NCBI GenBank assembly: GCA_964650965.1
Contig: CAZYYO010000021.1
Span: 1 to 34,572 of the forward strand
Source: CAZYYO01 sp964650965
Lineage (GTDB): Bacteria; Bacillota; Clostridia; Lachnospirales; Lachnospiraceae
Direction of reading: 5' to 3'
DNA length: 34,572 nt
The notes below the pieces were generated by a model. The model saw only the letters and a program-made list of their open reading frames with translations, had not been told where the DNA came from and did not search any database. The first letter of the stretch is position 1; the number at the start of each line of letters is the position of its first letter. This document shows, piece after piece, positions 14,953 through 21,855 of this stretch. Made by a program: the position numbers and the translations under genes.

Positions 14953-16323
14953 ATGTCAAAAATGAAAAAAAATCCTCTGGGCATTCTCCCGGAGAATCAA
15001 TTATTAAAGCAATTTGCTATCCCCAGCATTATCGCTATGCTGGTTAGTTCCTTATATAATATTGTAGATCAATTCTTTATTGGTCAAAAAATCGGCGAGT
15101 TAGGAAATGCTGCCACTAATATTTCCTTCCCTCTGTCTATCAGCTGTATTGCCATTGCCCTGCTTTTTGGAATTGGCGGAGCCTCTGCCTTCAACCTGGC
15201 AATGGGACAAGGTGACCGGAAGCGTGCAGGGAAATATATCGGAAATGCCGTTGTTCTTATGTTTTTATGCGGCACGGTGCTATTTCTAATAAGTGAACTG
15301 CTTCTGGAGCCTATGCTGCACTTTTTTGGTTCTCCAGATAATGTGCTTCCATTGGCAATGACCTATACCAGAATCACTGCTATCGGTTTTCCATTTCTTA
15401 TTGTATCTACTGGTGGTGGTCATCTGGTACGTGCAGATGGCAGTCCACGAATGACCATGATTATTAATCTCACCGGTGCTGCCATTAATACCGTATTAGA
15501 TGCCATCTTCGTATTCGGCTTCAACTGGGGTATGGCAGGAGCTGCAGGGGCAACCATTATTGGTCAGCTGGTTGCTTTTTGCATTGTTGTTACTTATTTA
15601 GGGGGTTTTAAGACCGTAGCCCTTGGGCGAGAGGAATTCACCATTAACAAGGAATCTGCACTTCGCGTGCTGTCCCTTGGTACTGCCCCCTGCTTTAATC
15701 AGTTATCTCTTATGCTGGTTCAGATTGTTATGAACCGGACCTTGAAGCACTATGGAGCATTGTCTGTATACGGAGAAGCAATTCCCATTGCCTGTGCGGG
15801 AATTATCACCAAGGTATCTCAGGTTGTGATGTCCTTTATTATCGGTATTTCCCAAGGTCTGCAGCCGATTGTCAGCTTCAACTATGGTGCCCGACAGTAT
15901 CAACGGGTAAAGCGTGCCTATTTTCTGGCTATTCGCAGTGCCGCTATCATTGCAGTCGTAAGCTTTGTTTTGTTTCAGGTATTTCCAAGACAGATTATTT
16001 CTATTTTCGGTAGTGGCTCCCAGGAATATTTTCAGTTTGCAGAGAATTATTTCCGGATTTTCCTGTTCTTTATCTTCCTGTGCTTTATACAGCCTATTAC
16101 CTCTAATTTCTTTACTGCCATTGGTAAGCCTAAGAAAGGAATCTTCCTGTCACTAACCAGACAGTGCATCTTCCTGATTCCTTTGCTTCTTATTCTGCCA
16201 CTGTTTCTGGGAATTGATGGGGTTATGTATGCAGGTCCTGTTGCCGACTTCACTGCCGCTATGGTATGTACCATACTGATCCTTAAGGAATTAAAACGTC
16301 CGGAATTTACTGCTAAGGCTTAA
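14953..16323 (+). CDS. MATE-family multidrug efflux transporter (MepA-like)
   Basis: A 456-residue protein with about twelve membrane helices in two halves, starting MSKMKKNPLGILPENQLLKQFAIPSIIAMLVSSLYNIVDQFFIGQ. That opening (Pro and Gln-rich start, then LYNIVDQFFIG) is characteristic of MATE exporters of the MepA/DinF group. The second half opens with the matching segment GTAPCFNQLSLMLVQIVMNRTL. The family exports cationic drugs and metabolites in exchange for Na+ or H+. The ATG at 14935 is in frame but leaves a leader of only about ten bases after the promoter. The stop overlaps that of the convergent tag gene. Confidence 0.92.
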   Translation: MSKMKKNPLGILPENQLLKQFAIPSIIAMLVSSLYNIVDQFFIGQKIGELGNAATNISFPLSISCIAIALLFGIGGASAFNLAMGQGDRKRAGKYIGNAVVLMFLCGTVLFLISELLLEPMLHFFGSPDNVLPLAMTYTRITAIGFPFLIVSTGGGHLVRADGSPRMTMIINLTGAAINTVLDAIFVFGFNWGMAGAAGATIIGQLVAFCIVVTYLGGFKTVALGREEFTINKESALRVLSLGTAPCFNQLSLMLVQIVMNRTLKHYGALSVYGEAIPIACAGIITKVSQVVMSFIIGISQGLQPIVSFNYGARQYQRVKRAYFLAIRSAAIIAVVSFVLFQVFPRQIISIFGSGSQEYFQFAENYFRIFLFFIFLCFIQPITSNFFTAIGKPKKGIFLSLTRQCIFLIPLLLILPLFLGIDGVMYAGPVADFTAAMVCTILILKELKRPEFTAKA

Positions 16324-16874
16324 TCTTTTTTCCGGGCGAAATCGCATTCTGCTTCATGGTCGTCAATAACCCCGGTTGCCTGAAGATAGGAGTAAATAAT
16401 AGTTGAGCCTACAAAGCTCATCCCCCGTTTCTTCAAATCGGCAGACACCTGGTCAGATAACGGTGAAGTGGCACGAATGATTCCATCCCGATGTACCACC
16501 TGTTTTCCATCTGTGAAATGCCACAGATACGCTGCAAAGCTTCCCCATTCTTCCTGAATGCGAAGAAAAGCTGCCGCATTCTTTTTTGCAGCAGCAATCT
16601 TTCTTCGGTTTCTTACAATCTGAGGGTTATCCGCCAGCTGTGATAATTTCTCATCTGAATACATTGCAATCTTGTGATAATCAAATCCATCAAAAGCCTC
16701 TCGAAAATATTCCCTCTTATTCAGAATACATTCCCAGGACAAGCCTGCCTGAAAGCCTTCTAATATTAACATTTCAAATAAGTATCCATCATCATGGCTG
16801 GGGCATCCCCACTCTGTATCGTGATAATGTACATAATTGGGATTCTTTTCATTAACCCATTTACATCGTTTCAT
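16320..16874 (-). CDS. tag: DNA-3-methyladenine glycosylase I
   Basis: A 184-residue Tag. It starts MKRCKWVNEKNPNYVHYHDTEWG and has EMLILEGFQAGLSWECILNKREYFREAF, typical of the family. The zinc clasp is visible: Cys4, His18, and HEAEC (His and Cys) near the C-terminus. The enzyme removes 3-methyladenine from alkylated DNA as the first step of base excision repair. It lies 37 bp downstream of desulfoferrodoxin on the same strand. A small hairpin (CTAACA/TGTTAG, 16883-16900) overlaps its ribosome binding site. Its stop shares the bases TTAA (16320-16323) with the convergent MATE gene. Confidence 0.96.
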   Translation of the reverse strand: MKRCKWVNEKNPNYVHYHDTEWGCPSHDDGYLFEMLILEGFQAGLSWECILNKREYFREAFDGFDYHKIAMYSDEKLSQLADNPQIVRNRRKIAAAKKNAAAFLRIQEEWGSFAAYLWHFTDGKQVVHRDGIIRATSPLSDQVSADLKKRGMSFVGSTIIYSYLQATGVIDDHEAECDFARKKD

Positions 16875-16911
16875 ATCCTGCTCCTAACAATTATTTGTTA
16901 GCACCAGTATA

Positions 16912-17286
16912 TCATATTTCCTTCTTCCACAGTCCATGGAGATTGCAATATTCATAAGCACAGACTGCTTTCTCATCCTCTGCCAATACAAATTCTCCGC
17001 GAGCCTCCTGGGATGCATCCAGATATTTCACATGTACACCTGCACTGGTTTCTAATGCAATCCACTGAATCAAATGTGCCTCTGTCATCGGATGAGCCAC
17101 CTCTCCCACTGCAATACTTACTACCTTACCATCTACCTGAACAACCGGAACATGCTTCTCAACTGCAGCATCTACTGCTCCCGGAATCAATTCTTCCATC
17201 TCCTGTCCACAGCAGCTTACCGGTGTTCCCTTGTCCTCTAGCTTTGTAATAATATTTCCGCATAGGTTACATTTGTAAAATTTCAT
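16912..17286 (-). CDS. dfx: Desulfoferrodoxin (superoxide reductase)
   Basis: A 124-residue two-centre superoxide reductase. Centre I, a desulforedoxin-type iron site, is Cys6, Cys9 (CNLC) and Cys25-Cys26. Centre II, the catalytic iron, is His45 (EKHVP), His65 and His71 (VAHPMTEAH), Cys114 and His117 (CNLHGLW). It reduces superoxide to hydrogen peroxide without releasing oxygen, and rubrerythrin nearby can then remove the peroxide. GGAGGTAGAAAG precedes the ATG. Its 5' region contains 14-bp tandem repeats, and it is divergent from the Crp-like gene. Confidence 0.97.
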   Translation of the reverse strand: MKFYKCNLCGNIITKLEDKGTPVSCCGQEMEELIPGAVDAAVEKHVPVVQVDGKVVSIAVGEVAHPMTEAHLIQWIALETSAGVHVKYLDASQEARGEFVLAEDEKAVCAYEYCNLHGLWKKEI

Positions 17287-17358
17287 CTTTCTACCTCCAT
17301 TGTTGTTTTCTTTGTTTTTGTTTTTCTTTCATTTGTTCATATAACTTATTGTAATTTT

Positions 17359-17470
17359 TTATCTTTTGTAAGTTATCTTTGGTAAGTTGTCTTTTGTAAG
17401 CTATCTTCTGTAGGTTATCTTCTGTAGGTTATCTTTTGTAAATTTCCTTTCACAACTTATCTTTGGTATA
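17359..17470. repeat. 14-bp tandem repeat array, about eight units
   Basis: Units related to TTATCTTTTGTAAG follow without gaps at 17359, 17373, 17387, 17401, 17415 and 17429. A diverged unit follows at 17443 and a clearer one at 17457 (TTATCTTTGGTATA), still in phase. The array lies 73-184 bp upstream of the desulfoferrodoxin start, where its promoter should be. The minus-strand AAAGATAACTTAC pattern has no known regulator that I can name. Confidence 0.85.
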
Positions 17471-17503
17471 CATGTACTATATCACGACTTTCTATATCTT
17501 TCT

Positions 17504-17533
17504 GTTGCAATTGCAACTAATTCATCTTATAAT
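17504..17533 (+). promoter_or_regulatory. Promoter of the Crp-like gene with palindromic operator
   Basis: TTGCAA (17505-17510), 17 bp and TATAAT (17528-17533) form a strong promoter. The -35 box lies inside a perfect 14-bp palindrome, GTTGCAATTGCAAC (17504-17517), a likely operator. The start would be near 17540, leaving a leader of about 315 nt. Confidence 0.7.
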
Positions 17534-17568
17534 TTAATGATAGAAAGTTTATTTCCAGCGTTGGTCTT

Positions 17569-17803
17569 GGCTGGTAGCACACCTGGCATTGCAGCTGCGA
17601 CTATATACAGAAATTAGAGATTCTTAGCATTCCCTTCGAAACCAGCAATTCACAGACAGGATGTCTGTGAAAGGCTTAAACTGAGCCATGGATGGCGAAT
17701 TTAAGCCGCTTGCGTCCACCACCAGAAATAAAATATCGGGAATGCATAGAATGTCTTATTTCTGTATACCAAAACAGAAGCAATGCCAGGTGTGCTACCA
17801 GCC
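17569..17803. repeat. 235-bp long inverted repeat in the Crp-like leader
   Basis: A perfect 24-bp inverted repeat closes the element (17569-17592 with 17780-17803). Inside it a second stem of about 31 positions pairs the segment TATACAGAAAT...GCATTCCC (from 17604 to 17633) with GGGAATGC...ATTTCTGTATA (17738-17768), with scattered mismatches. The central loop has two hairpins: TTCACAGACA-GGA-TGTCTGTGAA (17649-17671) and GGCTTAAA...TTTAAGCC (17673-17707), the latter containing GCCA/TGGC. The element ends 52 bp before the Crp-like start codon and would lie wholly within its leader RNA. It may be a mobile palindromic element or a cis-regulatory RNA. Confidence 0.8.
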
Positions 17804-17854
17804 CCAGCCCTTTCATCAATAACAATTCCTTACCACCTATATCAGGAGAACAAC

Positions 17855-18490
17855 ATGAAATCAACCTTAATGCCTTATATTAATAAGATAAAACAAGAAT
17901 TAAATTGCTGTATCCAAACAAGAACCGAACAATACACCAGCGGAAGTACCATCATGGAATATGGACTCTCTCAGGAAAGTGAAGTAGGAATCCTTCTGCA
18001 AGGTTCTGCTATCTTATACACCTTAGACCTGTATGGTAACCGTAATATTCTAGAAGCACTAGATAGAGACAGCATCTTTGGGGAATTATTTGCAGCCTCA
18101 GATGATAATCACACCTACTATTTAGAAGCCCGCAGCGACTGCCAGGTTCTCTTTCTCTCCTATGAGCATCTGCTGCATCGCTGCAGCCGTGACTGTGTTC
18201 ATCACGAAGAGCTGCTGTCAGCACTATTTCACATTACCTCGATCAAAAGCCAGGAGGCTATGAACCATTTGGATATTATCAGCCAACGGACCATTCGCAA
18301 TAAGCTTTTGGCATATTTCTCTCATTTGGGATTAAGCAGCGAAATGCCGGTGGTGACACTTCCCCTGACCTGGACGGATGTGGCTGATTATATCTGCGTG
18401 GAACGCAGTGCCATGATGAGAGAGCTGAAGAAAATGAAGGATGAGGGATTGATTTGTGGAAGTGGTCGAGAAGTCTCCATTTCCTGTTGA
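17855..18490 (+). CDS. Crp/Fnr-family transcription regulator
   Basis: A 211-residue protein with a cyclic-nucleotide-binding-like beta barrel (about residues 15-125: SGSTIMEYG, GILLQGSAILYTLDLYGNRNIL, DSIFGELFA) and a C-terminal helix-turn-helix (LTWTDVADYICVERSAMMRELKKMKDEGLI). It lacks the residue set that binds cAMP and the clear Cys pattern of Fnr, although Cys18-Cys19 and CSRDC are present. The start at 17855 has AGGAGA 5 bp upstream; a longer frame from 17783 would begin within the inverted repeat. It is divergent from desulfoferrodoxin, which suggests but does not prove a role in oxygen or nitrosative stress. Confidence 0.88.
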   Translation: MKSTLMPYINKIKQELNCCIQTRTEQYTSGSTIMEYGLSQESEVGILLQGSAILYTLDLYGNRNILEALDRDSIFGELFAASDDNHTYYLEARSDCQVLFLSYEHLLHRCSRDCVHHEELLSALFHITSIKSQEAMNHLDIISQRTIRNKLLAYFSHLGLSSEMPVVTLPLTWTDVADYICVERSAMMRELKKMKDEGLICGSGREVSISC

Positions 18491-18515
18491 ATCACTAAGC
18501 ACTTAACAGTATAAT
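18487..18515 (+). promoter_or_regulatory. Promoter of the ParA-like gene
   Basis: TTGAAT (18487-18492), a 17-bp spacer and TATAAT (18510-18515). The -35 box overlaps the stop codon of the Crp-like gene, so parA can be expressed separately. Confidence 0.65.
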
Positions 18516-18549
18516 AAGAAAAGAATGACAAGTAACGGAGGGTATTTCA

Positions 18550-19338
18550 TTGGCTAAGACAAAAGTAATTGGTTTTGCAAACAATAAGGGTGGCAGTGGA
18601 AAATCCACTTCCTGTGCCAATGTAGGATATGAATTGGCTGCCAGCGGGCATAAGGTTCTTCTGATTGATGGAGATATGCAGTTGAATTTGTCCCTTACAT
18701 TTTTCAATGAGGATCAGGTATTAGAATTTGCCAGGGGACAGGAGAATCTGTATTATGTGATTAAGAATCAGCAGGATTTAAGTCCCTGTATTCGTCATAC
18801 CGATTATGAGAATCTTGATATTGTCAGCTCCTCTACCTTAATGAGTTCCATTGAATATGAGCTTTTCACCAAATGGAACCGGGAATATATCTTAAAGAAG
18901 GCTCTAGCTCCCATTATTGCATCCGGGGAATATGATTACATCTTAATTGATGCTCCACCAACTCTGGGCGGATGGGTAATGAATATTCTCTGTAGCTGTA
19001 ACCATCTGATCATCCCGGTAGAAGCAAGTCCCTGGGGATTGTTTGGTCTGGCCAATATGTTTGATTTTCTAAACAGTACCAAGGAAATGGCTCCCCAGCT
19101 GTCTGTACTGGGAATCTTAGTTACCAAGGTGGATGAACGAAAGAACTATTTTCGACAAACGCTAGATACCTTAGATACGTTAGAGGATATCCATACATTT
19201 ACTACTCACATCCATGTAGACAGTTCTATTGAATGGTCACAGGATGACAGCAAACCGGTTGCAGCCTATAAACGCAGCAGCCGAAGCAGCATAGAATACA
19301 AAGCATTAGCAAAGGAGATTGATGAATTATGCCAGTAG
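18550..19338 (+). CDS. ParA/Soj-family ATPase
   Basis: A 262-residue P-loop ATPase. The deviant Walker A motif is NNKGGSGKSTSCANVGYEL (residues about 11-29), with the signature lysine before GG and the catalytic lysine in GKS. Walker A' is VLLIDGDMQLNLS, and Walker B is YDYILIDAPPTLGG. Such ATPases bind DNA when bound to ATP and position plasmids, chromosomes or protein cargo. The start is TTG at 18550, supported by GGAGGG 7 bp upstream; no ATG fits as well. There is no ParB gene beside it. Instead the stop overlaps a small basic protein gene by 10 bp. It is distinct from the replication-origin soj/spo0J pair as far as context shows. Confidence 0.9.
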   Translation: MAKTKVIGFANNKGGSGKSTSCANVGYELAASGHKVLLIDGDMQLNLSLTFFNEDQVLEFARGQENLYYVIKNQQDLSPCIRHTDYENLDIVSSSTLMSSIEYELFTKWNREYILKKALAPIIASGEYDYILIDAPPTLGGWVMNILCSCNHLIIPVEASPWGLFGLANMFDFLNSTKEMAPQLSVLGILVTKVDERKNYFRQTLDTLDTLEDIHTFTTHIHVDSSIEWSQDDSKPVAAYKRSSRSSIEYKALAKEIDELCQ

Positions 19339-19583
19339 GAAAAGGAAGTTTACAAAGAGCACAAAGTGCAGCCGCACCTGAAAGTACCCCAGTAGCTAAG
19401 GAGGCTGCTGCTACACCGGTTGCCAAAAAGGCACCAGTGAAAAAGGCTACTACACGGAAAGCACCTGCCAAAAAAGCAGCACCCCGCAAACCGGCCGCTG
19501 TAAAAACCTCAGTTATTGCAGGCCCAATTGACCCTGAGATTGCATCTAATATTTATTGCGAGCTGCCCACATATTTACTTTAA
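19329..19583 (+). CDS. Small histone H1-like Lys/Ala/Pro-rich protein, possible ParA partner
   Basis: An 84-residue protein. Residues 1-10 are MPVGKGSLQR; residues about 20-62 are low-complexity Lys, Ala, Pro and Thr repeats (AKKAPVKKATTRKAPAKKA), similar to histone H1-like tails and phasin tails; a short ordered-looking end reads PIDPEIASNIYCELPTYLL. It overlaps the ParA gene by 10 bp, and AAGGAG lies 11 bp before its ATG, so the two are coupled. I do not recognise a named family. The basic part probably binds DNA or acidic cargo, and the N- or C-terminal segment may contact ParA. Confidence 0.7.
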   Translation: MPVGKGSLQRAQSAAAPESTPVAKEAAATPVAKKAPVKKATTRKAPAKKAAPRKPAAVKTSVIAGPIDPEIASNIYCELPTYLL

Positions 19584-19611
19584 TTTACATACTTACATTT
19601 CGTTATATGAT

Positions 19612-19661
19612 AAAAAAATCCATGAAAAAGAGGTTTTCACTTCTTTTCCATGGTTTTTTTT
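19612..19661. terminator. Bidirectional terminator after the ParA pair
   Basis: AAAAAAA-CCATG-AAAAGAG and CTTCTTTT-CATGG-TTTTTTTT form a long hairpin with T tracts in both directions. It serves the plus-strand ParA unit and the minus-strand aldo/keto reductase that ends at 19679. Confidence 0.85.
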
Positions 19662-19678
19662 ATTTTCTATCATATATG

Positions 19679-20782
19679 CTACTGCTCTAACTCCTTAGCA
19701 CATGCTTCTAACTGCTCTGTAATTGCAATATGCTGAGGGCAGGCTGCCTCGCACTGCTTACATCCAATGCAGTCTGATGCCAGGTGACCTGTTTGTGCCA
19801 CCTTTTGATAATCTTCTATGGCTTCTGCCGTTTGTCCATTGCCCAGATGCTTATTCATAGCAGCAAATATATCCGGTATTGCAATTTGCTTTGGACAGCC
19901 TTCAGTACAGTAATGACAAGCGGTACAGGGAATGGTTGCAGAATTACCGATGATACGTTGTGCTTCCTGAATAATCTTCTGTTCCTCCTCATTTAATGGG
20001 CAAAAATCCTTCATGTAGGATAAATTATCTTCCATTTGCTGGGTGTTAGACATTCCAGACAAAACCGTTAAGATACCGTCTAAGGATGCCACAAAGCGGA
20101 TCGCCCAGGAGGCGTAAGACATATCCGCATGATAATCCTTCATCAGCTTCTGTACTTCCTTGGGTGGATTTGCCAGACGGCCACCCTTTACCGGTTCCAT
20201 AACGACAATCTGCTTTCCATGCTTTCTTGCCACCTCATAGTTGGCTCTGGAGGTTACGCTGGGGTTCTCCCAATCTGCGTAATTAATCTGCAGCTGGATA
20301 AAGTCCACCTCCGGATGAAGGGTAAGAAGCTCGTCTAACAGCTTAGGGCCTCCGTGGAAGGAGAAGCCGAAGTTCTTTACCAGCCCCTTTTCCTTCTGCT
20401 CCTTAACGAAATCCCAGATATGATATTTATCATATTTACTATAATTGCTTTCCATTAATGCATGAAGGAGATAGTAATCAAAATATCCAGCACCTGTACA
20501 TTCCAGACTGGTTTCAAACTGCTTCTTAGCCTTCTTCTCGTTCATACCCGGCAGGGTAGCATTCAGCTTGGTTGCCAGCGTATAGCTTTCTCTAGGGTGC
20601 CGTTCTACCAATGCCTTCTTAATTGCCGCTTCAGAACCCAGGTATACATATGCTGTATCAAAATATGTAAACCCCGCCTCCAGAAAAGCATCTACCATCA
20701 GCTTTGTCTGTTCAATATCTGTTTTGACCCCTTTTCTTGGCAGCCGCATCAGGCCAAATCCTAATTTCTTTGTCTCACTCAT
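19679..20782 (-). CDS. Aldo/keto reductase with two C-terminal 4Fe-4S motifs
   Basis: A 367-residue protein. The N-terminal part is an aldo/keto reductase barrel (LGFGLMRLPRKG, FDTAYVYLGSEAAIKKAL, YYLLHAL, FGFSFHGGPKLLDELL). The C-terminal 80 residues carry two ferredoxin-like clusters: IPCTACHYCTEGCPKQIAIP and SDCIGCKQCEAACPQHIAI. Such proteins are common in gut Clostridia and probably reduce carbonyls using an electron chain; the substrate is unknown. I set the start at 20782 (MSETKKLGFG), with AAAGGAAAG upstream. The frame opens 51 codons earlier, but that extension (MYWIFLCERQ...) overlaps the lipoprotein gene and does not resemble the family. Confidence 0.9.
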   Translation of the reverse strand: MSETKKLGFGLMRLPRKGVKTDIEQTKLMVDAFLEAGFTYFDTAYVYLGSEAAIKKALVERHPRESYTLATKLNATLPGMNEKKAKKQFETSLECTGAGYFDYYLLHALMESNYSKYDKYHIWDFVKEQKEKGLVKNFGFSFHGGPKLLDELLTLHPEVDFIQLQINYADWENPSVTSRANYEVARKHGKQIVVMEPVKGGRLANPPKEVQKLMKDYHADMSYASWAIRFVASLDGILTVLSGMSNTQQMEDNLSYMKDFCPLNEEEQKIIQEAQRIIGNSATIPCTACHYCTEGCPKQIAIPDIFAAMNKHLGNGQTAEAIEDYQKVAQTGHLASDCIGCKQCEAACPQHIAITEQLEACAKELEQ

Positions 20783-20823
20783 CTTTGCTTTCCTTTCTAT
20801 TGTACCTATCGTAAATGTACCAC

Positions 20824-21645
20824 TTACAGCGTACATCCCGGCACTTCCACAACTACATAATCTCCAGCCGCATGGCTTACGGAGAAAATCAGACAAATAT
20901 TTCCATTGTCTTTCACATAGGAATATCCAATACATTCTCCCTGTCCGTACATCTCATAATCCATATCAAAGTGCTCTAAGCTTGCTTTTAGTAAATCTTC
21001 TTCTGGCTGCCCCATAAAATTAAACTCCAGAATATCTGCAAGGGGCAAATCATAGTCCACGTCTACGATACACTCTGTAGAATGTAGCAATTTATCCGCC
21101 AGCTTCGCCGTATCCCCATAATCCTTTAAGGTCATCAGTTCTCCTGTAGTCATATCAATGGTATAGGATTTACAGAAGGCATAGGGATGTGCCGCTCCTT
21201 CACCATACTCGGAACCACGGCAAACCATACTTAGCATATTACTATTCTGAAGTGTCACTTCATATGTCTGCTCTATCTGATCCTTCTCTCCATAATACTC
21301 CTTCATCATGCTGTCTGTATCCTGGTAGAAATAGTCGTTGATTTTCTTTTGAATGGAGCTGTCCTTAAGACCGCTGATGGCAGGATATTCTACCTTATGC
21401 ATTTCTGTATTCTCATATGACAGCATCTGTACCTGGTAGTCAGAAGCGGTATCCTCATCTTCTGTTTTGCTATCAGGCTCCGTTGTATTTCCTGTTGTTT
21501 GATTCTCAGAGGAATCATCTGCCTCCTGGCTCTGTGCTTTCTTATCACCACAGCCCGTGCACAGAACAAGTGTCAGGGCAGTCAGTAACCATAGCATCTG
21601 CCATTTTTTGCCGGTATGCAGTATATTATTTTCTCTATGTTTCAT
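20824..21645 (-). CDS. Lipoprotein with a DUF3298/PdaC-like domain
   Basis: A 273-residue exported protein. A signal peptide (WLLTALTLVLCTGC) ends in a lipobox-like CTGC, so Cys32 is the likely lipid-anchored residue. A low-complexity acidic linker (about 37-68, rich in Asp, Glu, Thr, Ser) follows. The rest has the DUF3298 pattern: YPAISGLKDSSIQKKINDYF, GAAHPYAFCKSYTIDMTTGELMTLKDY. Related domains occur in RsiV, where they sense lysozyme, and in peptidoglycan deacetylases. No enzymatic motif is seen, so a wall-associated sensing or binding role is possible only. AAGGAG lies 10 bp before the ATG. Confidence 0.8.
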   Translation of the reverse strand: MKHRENNILHTGKKWQMLWLLTALTLVLCTGCGDKKAQSQEADDSSENQTTGNTTEPDSKTEDEDTASDYQVQMLSYENTEMHKVEYPAISGLKDSSIQKKINDYFYQDTDSMMKEYYGEKDQIEQTYEVTLQNSNMLSMVCRGSEYGEGAAHPYAFCKSYTIDMTTGELMTLKDYGDTAKLADKLLHSTECIVDVDYDLPLADILEFNFMGQPEEDLLKASLEHFDMDYEMYGQGECIGYSYVKDNGNICLIFSVSHAAGDYVVVEVPGCTL

Positions 21646-21705
21646 GGTTTATTCTCCTTTACATCCGATGTGTATCTTGTGAAAGTTCCTTGGTTATGTA
21701 ATTCT

Positions 21706-21733
21706 ATTATAAAACATCTAAATACATTTACAA
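21706..21733 (-). promoter_or_regulatory. Promoter of the lipoprotein gene
   Basis: On the minus strand TTGTAA (21728-21733), a 16-bp spacer and TATAAT (21706-21711), about 60 bp upstream of the lipoprotein start. Confidence 0.6.
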
Positions 21734-21755
21734 CCAGGTTTTGCTCATTATATTT

Positions 21756-21784
21756 TTGACTTTTTTGAATCGAAAGCTTACACT
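21756..21784 (+). promoter_or_regulatory. Promoter of the CmpB-like gene
   Basis: TTGACT (21756-21761), a 17-bp spacer and TACACT (21779-21784), about 70 bp upstream of the CmpB-like start codon. Confidence 0.6.
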
Positions 21785-21855
21785 TGTTTTAAACATCAGA
21801 TACGCTTGCTTCTGGCAAGACGGTGTAACAGAAATTCAGAGGTGAAATATTAGTT

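Noticed and set aside
17673..17707. Kink-turn in the inner hairpin of the Crp-like leader
   Set aside because: The internal loop has GA on both strands, but loop lengths do not fit the standard kink-turn.
17783..17854. Upstream start of the Crp-like protein at 17783
   Set aside because: It begins inside the inverted repeat and lacks a ribosome binding site; ATG at 17855 has AGGAGA in good position.
20783..20935. N-terminal extension of the aldo/keto reductase
   Set aside because: The extra 51 residues overlap the lipoprotein gene and do not resemble the family; ATG at 20782 has a good upstream site.
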